A stretch of DNA of 64,000 bases, taken from positions 3,205,098 to 3,269,097 of the forward strand of contig OX621164.1 of assembly GCA_951640195.1 (NCBI GenBank), read 5' to 3'. The stretch's first letter is position 1. Every line of letters begins with the position of its first letter. This document shows, in pieces, positions 21,701 through 31,128 of the stretch. The notes under the pieces were generated by a model. That model saw only the letters and a list, made by a program, of their open reading frames with translations. It had not been told where the DNA came from and searched no databases. The position numbers were made by a program, and so were the translations under genes. The DNA comes from Porpolomopsis calyptriformis. Its lineage: Eukaryota; Basidiomycota; Agaricomycetes; Agaricales; Hygrophoraceae.

Positions 21701-23104
21701 TGAACGAAAACCCTCCGAATGCCCACCTCAGTTTACTCGCAGAGTAAACATTTCAGTGAGGAGGAGGAGGACCCTATCCACCAATGTACCGATTCTTACA
21801 ACATCGTTCCGCGATCGGAAGCAGCTCAGCAAGACGATCGATGACTTCTCCTCATTTGAAAATGGCTTTCAGATCTCAAACGACCAAGCAACATGTCCGA
21901 CAGCGACTACGCGAGTTTTATATGATACTGCGAAGAGTTCTTTATCGACAACCACCAACTATGGCGAAAGGATAGACAAGGAGCTCATAAATTAGTCATC
22001 GATCCGGATTGCCGATTAGCAATCATGACGGAACTTCACGATCGAACAGGCCACAAGGCTATCTTCACTACCCGATCGATTGTTTCCGAATGCTTCTGGT
22101 GGCCTCATATGGCCCCCGACATCATCTGGTTCGTTCGGACGTGTCATACCTGTCAGGTTCACCAAACCACGCAAGCCCTCGTTCCTCCAACCGTCTCCAC
22201 GCCAGCTCCCCTATTCGCCAAAATCTATGTCGACACTATGCATATGCCCCGATCTGGTCCTTTTCGATATATCGTTCAAGGGCGATGCTCCCTCACCCAC
22301 TATCCCGAATTTCAAATGCTTCGTTCGGAAACAGCGAAATCGATTGGCGAATGGATCTTCGAGGATATAATCTGTCGATGGGGCTCTCTTTGAGAAATCG
22401 TCATAGACAACAGAACAGCCTTCCTAGGAGCCATAGATCACCTCGCCAAGCACTATCGAATTAACCACATTCGCATCAGCGGATACAACTCTCGCGTGAA
22501 TGGAATAGTCAAATGATCTCACTTCGACATACGACAATCACTATTCAAAGCCGTCGATGGCAATCAGACGCAATGGTCGATCGGAGCCTACTCCGTATTT
22601 TGGGCTGAGCGCGTCACTACCCGAAAGCGATTGGGATGCTCACCCTACTTTGCCGTCACTGGATCTCAGCCATTGCTTCCTCTAGATATCTCCGAAGCGA
22701 CATATCTCCTTCCCGCTCCAGATTCAGTTCTCTCGACGACTGATCTAATATCGCAACACGCGATCGCCCTACAAAAACGAGATGCTGACTTAGAGCAACT
22801 TTGATCGAAGGTTCTCACTGCTCACCTATGATCCGCCGTTCGATTCGAGAAGAAACACGAGAAGATCATTCGCGACTACAATTTCAAGACTGGCGATCTC
22901 GTACTCATTCGGAACACGAAAATCGAGAAGTCTCTCAATCGGAAGATGCGTCCGCGATACCTAGGACCCCTAGTCGTGATATCCCGAAACCTAGGAAAAG
23001 CTTATATCATCGCAGAGCTCGACGGATCCGTCTTACATTGCCCAATCGCTGCATTTAGAGTTATCCCATACTTTGCTCGAAGATCGATCGCAATTCCCGA
23101 ATGA
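18739..23104 (+). pseudogene. C1 pol (protease, RT, RNase H, integrase)
   Basis: Protease near 19280-19640 has NPGS where C2 has DPGS, so the catalytic Asp is lost. There is a frameshift just before it relative to C2. RT 20170-20750 has SRWFTILKK, LPMGW and intact YIDD (about 20713). RNase H is recognisable at 21190-21600 (LDYTSDAP; HVAGSNHSPDGLSRRP). Integrase 22020-23104 has HHCC (HDRTGHK...CHTC) and catalytic Asp twice (VDTMH, VIDNR), but the expected Glu is Lys (NGIVK, 22500), next to a TGA. No chromodomain; the C-terminal GPY-like part is LNRKMRPRYLGPLVV. Most stops are CGA to TGA. Inactive. Confidence 0.85.
21747..21770 (+). promoter_or_regulatory. candidate central polypurine tract of C1
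   Basis: Contains CAGTGAGGAGGAG plus seven upstream bases (20 in all) identical to the sequence directly before the 3' LTR (24946-24965). It sits between RNase H and integrase. Kept in C2 at 54970-54994. Confidence 0.55.
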
Positions 23105-23316
23105 TTCCTAGACATATCGACTTCACGACTTAGAGAGATGGAACGTTCGCTAGCTAGCGAACCACTCGATAGCGTTGCGATCGAGGACTTGTAACCTGCC
23201 GTAACACATCGCTACGCACTTTTTTCATTCCAAAGTCTTTCTTTCATTTTTTTTAGACACAGAAATACAAAATTTATAAGAAAAAGACTAAAGGCTACAA
23301 ATTATTCAAGACAAGT

Positions 23317-24799
23317 CTACAGATTCTCTAAGACCATCTCCTCTTCCCTCTCTTCTAAACCCCTCAAAATCTCTTCGAGAATGACGATTCGCGCCTTTAC
23401 GTGCGCTTTCTCCTCTGCGATCGCCGCCAAAACCTCTCGCGATTTCTCTTCATCGACCGCCTTCCCCTTCCCCTTCCCTTTCCAACCCGCGACCGGCCGC
23501 GGCATTTCCTTCGAGCCTTCGCCCACCGTCTCCTCCTCAAAAGGCAGCGTCTCGTCGATATAGACTACTGGACCTATAGAAAGAGGAGATTAGAATAAAG
23601 AAAACAAAAGAAAAAGAAGCACTTACGAGAAACAGCCCTCGCCGACTTTCGAACCCCCTTCTTCGACTCTTCCGCCATCGCCGACTTGGTCGCGCCCTTC
23701 GCTGTCGCCTTGGGCCGCGGCTTGAACTTTTTCCCTAGCTGGGTTTCCTCCTTCCAATAGCAGCTGCGCTTATCCGTTACGCACTTGACGCATAACGGAT
23801 CCGCAGGGCTGATCTCACACTCCGCGCCCACCTTCTCGCAAAAATCACACTGCGAAATAAAGAAGTCCATTAGTAAAAACAAAAATAAGAGAAAGAAAGA
23901 GACTTACTTTGCCCTCGACCGGGTGCAAAGCCTCTTCTACCGCCTTTCGCTTGTGGTACTCCCGCGTCGTGATCGCAGGGAGCGACCATCCCTTCGCCGC
24001 CATCCTCTCCCGATGCGCCGCCTTCGACCGCTTGACCAGTTCTTCTGCAGTCAGTGATTGCGCTGCTGCCGCCGATTCGTCTTTGTCAACCGAGGGCTGG
24101 TGCCCGTCCTCCGTCGTTTCCGTCGTCCCCCCCATCATGTCTGGCATGTCTGCCGACACCTCCGCTGCCTTCATCCCACTCTCACCCGCCGCCTTTTCTG
24201 TTTCTCAATGGAATTCCTCCTCATCGATCTTCCCGTCCATAAGCGACTGGAGGAGCCTCTTGTAGGCTTCCTCCATCCGCTTCCGATCCTCTGCATCCTG
24301 TTCCTCCCGTTCTCATTCTTCTCGCTCCTCTCGCTCCTCGCGCTCGACCCTCTCTCGTTCCTCCTGCGCAGACGTCTCCGCCCTCTCCCTCGCCTCGCGT
24401 TCCTCTTCTGCCCTTCGCTCTCGCTCGACCCTCTCCGCCTCCGCTTTCTCCTCGGCCTCGCGACGTACCACCTCTGCCAACCTTGGCATCAGCAGCTCCC
24501 CCACCCATTCCAACCACTCTCGCTCTTCGAAAGCGTCGAAGGTCTCGCGGGCCTCTTTTTGCCACGCGACGACCTCATCGTCCATTGATGTTTGCTTCAG
24601 GGCCTTTACGACCCGATTATATGCGATCTAAAAAATGGATTAGCGGAAGAAAACGATTAGAAAAACAAAAACTCACCAGTAACTTGCAGAACTGTTGCCC
24701 CCAGATTTTGTAATCTTTGGGTTCGGCAACCCCATCCGGAAGTGACTTCATCTGGTCACTGATCTTCTGTTTCGCGATAGTAATAACGTTCTTCGACAT
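23317..24799 (-). pseudogene. antisense gene of C1: coiled-coil protein with Zn2Cys6-like cluster
   Basis: I do not recognise this gene. Four exons: 24799-24677, 24627-23908, 23849-23627 and 23573-23317; phases agree and total 441 codons. It starts MSKNVITIAKQKIS. Residues about 75-170 form a charged Glu/Arg coiled coil. Residues 282-311 have cysteines spaced C-X2-C-X6-C-X8-C-X2-C-X6-C, fitting the fungal Zn(II)2Cys6 pattern, followed by a Lys-rich stretch. The C-terminus has GWKGKGKGKAVDEEK and a helix. Two TGA codons interrupt exon 2 (24313, 24205); the second is shared with C2 and so may be ancestral. A minus-strand TATA lies at 24891. The first TGA may be CGA decay. A regulator of the element or a captured host gene are both possible. 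Confidence 0.65.
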
Positions 24800-24890
24800 T
24801 CTTGAATGGCTTGATGCGGTTTTCTCGGCATTGTGGTATGCGGTTTGAAGACGGTCGTGTCTAAAGATGAATGTGACACAGTTGTCACAC

Positions 24891-24897
24891 TTATAAA
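24891..24897 (-). promoter_or_regulatory. TATA box of C1 antisense gene
   Basis: TTTATAAG on the minus strand, about 93 bp before the ATG at 24799. It sits between the gene and the polypurine tract, and C2 keeps the site (TTATAAG near 44782). Confidence 0.45.
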
Positions 24898-24951
24898 CGC
24901 GCCTTGGCAACTACCGGCAAATCACGTGATTGACTGAGGACAGTCAACATT

Positions 24952-24966
24952 TCAGTGAGGAGGAGA
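24952..24966 (+). promoter_or_regulatory. terminal polypurine tract of C1
   Basis: CAGTGAGGAGGAGA directly precedes the 3' LTR start TGATACG, as expected for the plus-strand primer. Confidence 0.7.
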
Positions 24967-25575
24967 TGATACGACCCCTCCATCCCCTGAGCACCGTATA
25001 TTCAACTATATGAATACTAGATGCCTACCAAGTCCTTCGAACATGAACTCGAACCCTCTGAATGCTCCTGATAGCTCCTGAACGTCCCGAACGACTTCGA
25101 GAATCATCGAACGCTCCGAACGCGATCGAAGCTTTCCAAACGCGAATGAAAGTTTGTATATCAAAGGGAAGACACTATTTAAAGGCATCAGTTCTCTTCT
25201 ATTTCTCCCTTTTTCATTCGATTCCTTCATTCCTATTCACTACTTTCCCCTTAGATCATTAGAGAGGCTCCCCTTTTATCATATACACTCAAAGGGATCC
25301 TTGTACTAGAAGATATATATACTGTATGTTGTAGCTAGTGATAAAACAAGTTAGATATTTGCTTCTCTCTCGCTCTCGAGTCTAGATCCTCTTTAGATCT
25401 TCTAAGACTTCCTCTTTCGACTTTCTGATCCTTCCGATTCCCCGATCGATCTCGTTCGTGAATGGTCAAAGACTCCCTTTCCACGATTATCAATCATAGA
25501 CTGTGTCGAGACTCTTTATAGTCGTCCTCGCACCTTGTTCTGTGTTCGGTTCTCATACACGAAGCAGACGTATCA
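24967..25575 (+). repeat. 3' LTR of C1
   Basis: TGATACGACCCC...GACGTATCA, 609 bp, followed by target copy CCGC. Confidence 0.9.
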
Positions 25576-25624
25576 CCGCCCAAGTTTGAAATTTGGGACA
25601 AATTTCCTTTGAAGCTGAGGTGTA
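25576..25624 (+). other. last 49 bp of chromovirus 1 interior
   Basis: Holds the end of ORF3 (CCAAGTTTGA) and GGGACAAATTTCC...GAGGTG before the LTR. The same GGGACAAATTTCC block precedes the 3' LTR of chromovirus 2 at 53061, so it is a family signal near the polypurine tract. Confidence 0.6.
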
Positions 25625-26024
25625 TGTCACAGTCATAATTTTCTTTTCTTTTCTTTATCTTATCATATGCAAAACCTGTATCTTATCTTGGGAATCCCCA
25701 CATTCTTTCGTTGGGATTCCCCATTGCCTTTCTTTGGGATTCCCCATCACTCTATCCATATGCAGATACCTTCATTTCTGTTACGTTTCAACCCCTTATG
25801 ATTTGTCATCAATCATGATAACTCATTCTTATCTCTACCTCATGTTATGCTGCACTAACTCACATAGATAAGTAGTCAGTATATAAGGAGTACCTCTTGT
25901 ATGTATCAGACCTTCAGTCTGATTCCTCATTAGCTACTCATAACAAGGACTTGGAACCATACCCTATATCTCTTGGGACAGAACATCCGAAGTAAAATGC
26001 GTTCCGAACAACCAGTTTATAACA
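25625..26024 (+). repeat. 3' LTR of chromovirus 1
   Basis: TGTCACAG...TTATAACA, 400 bp, matching 8568-8967. Confidence 0.9.
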
Positions 26025-26645
26025 CTGAGGACAGTCAACATTTCAGTGAGGAGGAGATGATATGACCCCTCCATCCCCTGAGCACCATATATTCAACTAT
26101 ACAAATACTAAGTGCCTATCAAGTCCCTCGAATATGAACTCAAACCCTCCAAACGCCCCTGATAGCTCCCAAATGTCCCAAACAAGTTCAAAAATCATCA
26201 AACTCTCCGAATGCGAATGAAAGTTTGTATATTAAAGGGAAGACACTATTCAAAGGCATCAGTTCTCTTCTATTTCTCCCTTTTCATTTGACTTCTTCAT
26301 TCCCATTTACTACTTTCCCCTTAGATCATTAGAGAGGCTCCCCTTTTATCATATACATTCAAAGGGATCCTTGTACTAGAAGATATATATACTGTATGTT
26401 ATAGCTAGTGATCCAACAAGTTAGATATTCACTTCTCTCTGGCTCTCAAGTCTAGATCCTCTAAGACTTCTTCTCAACTTCCTCTTTCAATTCTCCGACT
26501 CTTCTAATCCCCTGATTGATCTCATTCACGAATGATTGAAGACTTCCTTTCCACAATCATTGATCATAGACTGTGTTGAGACTCTTTATAGTTGTCCTCG
26601 CACCTTGTTCTATGTTCAGTTCTCATACACGAAGCAGACGTATCA
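26025..26645 (+). mobile_element. C0: 3' remnant of another C element
   Basis: Starts in the same ACAGTCAACATTTCAG sequence that precedes the C1 3' LTR, then the purine tract, then a 588-bp LTR (26058-26645) ending GACGTATCA and followed by CCGT. It is more AT-rich than the C1 LTRs, so older. Its 5' part was not found next to chromovirus 1. Confidence 0.75.
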
Positions 26646-27049
26646 CCGTTATGTTTAGAACACATCTCTAAATTCAGATTTGATGATTAAGCAGTCAAGC
26701 TGAAATGCTGCTATAAAAAACAGTGCCCACCTGCCAAAAGTGCTGTTTTCAAACCTTAAATCTAAGAAGGGGGGTACCCCCCCCTTCTAGTTATAAAATG
26801 CGAGCTGTAAACTGATTTTCAATCTCTGCAAGATCACAAAGTGAGATCACAACCCATAAATGGGTTATTATATAAGCACATATGTCTACTTCCAATATGA
26901 GTGTGTAAGCACACTCAACTCCCTCCCCTTGTCGTTGGCCTCATCCCCTGGCTAACTGTCTTGGGGTTTATGCCTATATGTATAGGCACCATTGGTGAGT
27001 CCCACTAACTTATATTGTCTTAAACAATGTGCTAAATCCAGCAGCACAG
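26646..27049. other. unassigned, with G6/C8 palindrome
   Basis: No gene seen. A short palindrome GAAGGGGGGTACCCCCCCC lies at about 26766-26785, after AAACCTTAAATCTAAG. A loosely similar AAACCTTAATCTG next to C-runs appears on the minus strand near 63530, so this may be the degraded end of a Harbinger-type element. Weak. Confidence 0.3.
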
Positions 27050-27622
27050 TGATGCGATGTGGAGCCGTCTGAGCTCTGGGATCTGCCCCGAGAGATGATG
27101 GGAGGCACAATAGAAAGGAGCTATCAAAGAAATCATAAAAATTGAAGAAATAGAAGAAATCAGAAAATCAGAGCACTCTCTAGAGTGCTAGAGGCAGTCA
27201 AAGAGGCTCAAACATGAAGGACTGGACGTGGGACAATGGAATCTATCTTCCTTCTCTATGATACAAACATATCTACAAGTAAATATATCTGTGAAAACAA
27301 AGATCCCTTTATATGCTATATAGTAAAGGGATGAGACTTCTGAATAAAGCCACCAGTGAAAGGGTTGATGGAAACGATGAGGATCTACACAATGGATGTC
27401 TGGCTATCAGATGCATCCTTTGATATGAGCTGCAATCGTGAATTGAAGGATCGAAGAATTTGAAAAGATTTGCAGAAATCTGAAGCATTCGGAGATAAAT
27501 TGCTGGACAGGAAGCTGAATTGCATAGTCGGGGACATCGTAGTAGTGTAGTAGACGTCTTGAGGATCACGTAGATATATAAAACATATCCTCCGGAGCTC
27601 AGGGGACCAAGGGGTCATATCA
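27050..27622 (-). repeat. solo LTR, family D, minus strand
   Basis: Minus strand reads TGATATGACCCCTTGG...CATCGCATCA, 573 bp. A plus-strand copy is at 41782-42325. The start resembles LTR C (TGATACGACCCC...CCCCTGAG), so C and D are probably related. Flanks ACAG/GCAG differ by one transition and may be a 4-bp duplication. Confidence 0.7.
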
Positions 27623-27944
27623 GCAGGCCAATCTTTTGTTGCTGTTCACAATATAAAGGTAGGTGAATTTCCCTTGTAAGTCCATCCCATTTCCCCCCCA
27701 TGTCTAGATGTCTCACAAGTCCTCCCAGAACATTCCTTCCAGTGTCCATTCCATGTGTTTTAGCCCAAACGCGCAATAGACTCGCGTTGGCACTGACACA
27801 ACTCCTTTCCCAACCACCCTGGGTCCTATCCAGCCCACTGGCAACCCTGACTTCACCCACTCATTTGACACGATGGTAAGTGTACTCTAATATTTCATAC
27901 ATAGCGCTAATTCTTTTTTTATTTACTTCCCAGCCCTTTCTTCT

Positions 27945-29653
27945 TGTCATGAAATTGGCGTTCACTCTCTTAAAATTCTTCTCTTTTCTTCGTTCTTTTC
28001 CTTTCTTTTCTATGCCTGTTCTCTTTGGAAGGGGGGCTGTCTTTATTGGCAGCAGAAACTACTTGTACAAAAAGAGGAGTCCATGTCCGACTAATAAAAA
28101 ACCTAAACTAGTCCGTCTTGGCAATCTCCTGCACCATACTATCTCTCAAAAACTCTATGAAACTAGAAACTACTTGACCGTCTAAAGCAGCCAACTTATT
28201 ACCCCAGTAGATTGCCCCATTAGTGTCACCACTGGAGGCCTGCAACTCGGCAGCCTTCCCCTCAACGAAACCCACTGCTATCTTTCTCACTTCCTCACCC
28301 AACCAATCATTGGTGGGACTCCATAACAAGCTAGGAGGAACTTCTTCCTCCTCGATCTTGACGCTGACATTGGTCAAAGACGACAAATCTTCCACTAAGA
28401 ATAAAAGAGTCAACAAATCATGAAGAGGGCGAGAGAATTGAGAGCTTACCACTAGAAATAGAACTCATTGGACCAGGGGTCCAAGGACGGAAGGGGGGAC
28501 TGGCAGCCCAGTCGACTGCCTCCTTCTTGACAGGAGGGAGGGAATCAGCCCACTTGTCAGACCCCCAATTAACCTGCTCCTCCAAAGGGAGCTGGGAAGT
28601 AGGGGGAGGGGCGTCATCATCCCAAGCTGAGAAAGGGAAAGCCTATTATCAACAAACACAGACTAATAAAGACAAAACAAAATACTCACCAAGCAGATCC
28701 TCCATCAAGCCGCAAGCATGCTGGATTGGCCAGCGAACGAACGGACACTTCTTAACTTTGTGCTTGCCACCACAAGCAAAGCAGGAAAAGGAAGACCAAC
28801 AGAGGTCGGCGTCGGAGGGGATGCGCTGGAGGAAGTAATGAAACAAATCGCAATCGAGAAAGACAGGAGCAGTGCGGTGCACCACTCCAGACTGCTTGAA
28901 GAATCGAACGTAGTGGCCTTGGTGGGAAGGAGTCATGATGATTGACGAGGATTGAACTGAAGCATAGGGATACAACCCCACACCTTTTATATGCCCAGAC
29001 ACAAAGGGAGGACCAAAAGGAGGTTCCTCAGTTAAAGAAGAGAAACCCGATACACCAGACAAGAGATAGAAACAACGGCGATCTCATGACTAGAAAAACT
29101 ATAGAAACCAGTCATGAGACAACACAGCCTAATGCTGCAGAAGGCTATGCCTAATAGAATTGAGTCATCAAAAGCACACAGCCTTGCGCAGTATGACTAA
29201 GAACAATAGCAAACCTTAAACTGGGGCTGTGAACAATAGAAAATGGGGTGACTGCGGAAGCTGACTTATAGTGACTCCTATTTTAGAAATACTATATAAA
29301 CCCTGAGGGCGAAGCGGATCATCACTTCATCCTCCTGTGAGATTACTTGTAGTAGCACGAACGCAATCAGAATCATCAGACTTCTTTTCCATCAGAATAA
29401 GAAAAGAGAAACACAAAACCATAACTACTGAGCCAACCGTTCATGCCCATATTCCCTAAACTCTCAGCAGAGGCACGCAACAGATTCAACCCGCAGAACA
29501 ACTTCTTTGTAGAAGTAAAACTTAATTCAGAAGGAATCATCACTCTATACGAAGACGTCCCTGTCAGAACTTTCTTCTATATCCTACTAGACTTATTGAG
29601 CTCCAAGGCCTGCCTTGTGATTAACGAAAAGACTTGCAACTACAGTTGTGACA
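27945..29653 (+). mobile_element. solo LTR A2 (1709 bp) carrying an antisense gene
   Basis: TGTCATGA...TTGTGACA with perfect duplication CTTCT. It is inserted in exon 2 of the Harbinger Myb-like gene, whose frame rejoins across the site. Same content and order as A1. Confidence 0.88.
28108..28936 (-). CDS. antisense LTR-A gene, copy 2, 236 aa
   Basis: Exons 28936-28690, 28626-28450 and 28394-28108, lengths 247, 177 and 287 nt; the first two equal copy 1 and the third is one codon shorter. Splice signals are GGTGAGT...CTCAG and GGTAAGC...CTTAG. No stop or frameshift. Differences from copy 3 are single substitutions (for example HRT/HHT, SGDT/GGDT). The CWSSFSCFACGGKHKVKKC stretch is fully kept; the first Cys of copy 1 (CLDC) is Phe here. 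Minus-strand TATAAAAGG and AATAAA are present. Confidence 0.75.
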
Positions 29654-31128
29654 CTTCTGCCCATTTGGGATTTGCTCACCCCCCATGGATCCAGCCCCTT
29701 CAATCCTGCTCCAAATTACTCATTGAGCAGATTTACGCCCACTACAGGTCCATCCTCTTTTGGACCTGAGAATGTACCTCCAGCTCATTGTGAGCTTGGA
29801 GATATCACTTGACCCACACTTAGGGTCACTGGCTCTTGTCATGCCGCACTGAAGGCTAAGGCCCCTGAGCCCTCAAGAGGGAAGGTGCAGTTTCTGACTT
29901 GCACACTGTTACTGGAAAGCACCAACATGGATGCACTACTGGCACCATCAACTATTCTAATAAGGATATTGAAGCTATGCTTGATATTGTCATCAAGCTC
30001 CTCTTGACCAGAACCAAAGGCTGGGCCAAGGTCGAGAGGAGTTTCATGGTCTGGGCGAACACCAACAAATGCCCTCCCTGCACACTCAAGTTGCTCTCAC
30101 AAAAATTTAAGCAGGTACATCTTCATTGCTTAATTAAATAAATATACTGACTACTTCCTTTTACTTCTCAAGCTCATTCGAGCTGAGAAGCCTACTAGTG
30201 AGGGGGAATGCCCCCCTCACATTGATCAAGCCCATGCCATCGATGATACTATCAACACCAAGGCAGGGCTCCTTCCCCTCAATGACAATGAGATTGATGA
30301 CAATGATACCGTTATCATTGTCACCAGTTCGGAAGATGACCATCCAGCCCCAAAACATGTCAAGGCTGAGGCCTTGACACCTCAACTCCAGCCAGGCCAC
30401 TGTACCACAACCAAGGTGGACCAGAATATATTGCAAATGATAACTGCAGTGCTGGACCCTGCTATACAGTCTGTGTGGACAGATGACCGAATTGCGTGGT
30501 CATTTCAAACCACGCAAATCCTTGTGCTCACTACCTAGCTCCGTGATGTGCAAGCAATGGCTGAGAATCTCTGTAACCATCTCGGCTGCACAGAGTGGAG
30601 GGCTGACTGGGCTGAGCTCCTCAAGTTGCTCAAGCGTAAGGCAGCCCCCACCCCCCCAAAGTGATGGAGGCACCAGGAATTGGAGTTCCCAGGGGGGGGT
30701 GGGGCAACTATTTGGCCCTATAGCTCAGATGAATCTGAGCACCTCCAGCTCACCCCCACTGCCAAGATAACAGAGATAGAGTAGTCTCCCCCATCCCTCG
30801 CAACCACCTTCACTTGCAAGGGTAAGGCTATTACCACCCCCCCTACTCCCACCCCCATGCTCACAACCACACCAGTCACAGTCCTCAATGGTCCCCCCCC
30901 CAAGGATTAAACTGCAGATACCCCCCCCCCCCCTCCCCCTTTTTGTTATTCATCTGTAGATAATTTACATCGCAGAGGGAACGCCCTCCACATATACCTT
31001 AATGTAGATCCATTCTGTAGATAATTTCCATTGCGGAGGCTTCACCCTCCACAATGTTCCTTACATTCACCAGTCTAAGTGTGCAAATGAAATTAATATT
31101 ATTGAAAAAACAAAATGAGTGAGATAAT

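Larger units (their letters stand above)
16699..25575 (+). mobile_element. LTR retrotransposon C1 (8.9 kb) with antisense gene
   Basis: Two 609-bp LTRs (16699-17307, 24967-25575), 4-bp target duplication CCGC, tRNA-type primer site, gag, an in-frame stop, pol and a terminal polypurine tract. Between pol and the 3' LTR lies a gene on the opposite strand. Inserted in ORF3 of chromovirus 1; both broken ends fit when the element and one CCGC are removed. Second copy C2 is at 44114-62169 on the minus strand. Confidence 0.9.
8568..26024 (+). mobile_element. chromovirus 1 (Ty3-type, Tf1/sushi-like), host of two later insertions
   Basis: LTR to LTR element with gag, protease, RT, RNase H, integrase, chromodomain and an extra ORF3. 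LTRs are 400 bp each (8568-8967, 25625-26024), roughly 95 percent alike by eye. gag is interrupted by solo LTR A1 (9693-11399) and ORF3 by complete element C1 (16699-25575). At least five in-frame stops in pol make it inactive. The 5-bp flanks do not match (TACAA on the left, CTGAG on the right), so this is not a simple insertion. Confidence 0.85.
27708..30910 (+). pseudogene. Harbinger unit 1: Myb/SANT-like DNA-binding protein, split by LTR A2
   Basis: Accessory protein of PIF/Harbinger transposons, which binds the element ends with the transposase. Start ATG 27708 (MSHKSSQNIPSS), TAG near 27780, exon 1 to 27874. Exon 2 (27934 on) is interrupted by LTR A2 at 27945-29653. The Myb-like core is at 29940-30110 (INYSNKDIEAMLDIV...GWAKVERSFMVWANTNK), followed by a GTACAT...CTCAAG intron and ECPPHIDQAHAIDDTIN, the usual partner block. 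C-terminal residues are acidic then Pro/Thr-rich, ending at TAA 30908. Stops near 29805, 30535 and 30660 and a frameshift before the Myb part show decay. It is convergent with the transposase at 31129. Confidence 0.7.

Noticed and set aside
24221..24565. Long plus- and minus-strand open frames overlapping the Glu/Arg-rich stretch
   Set aside because: Shadow frames of the coiled-coil codons (GAG/CGA repeats) of the antisense gene; no independent features.
8568..26024. Chromovirus 1 as a simple insertion with target duplication
   Set aside because: The 5-bp flanks TACAA and CTGAG differ at most positions.
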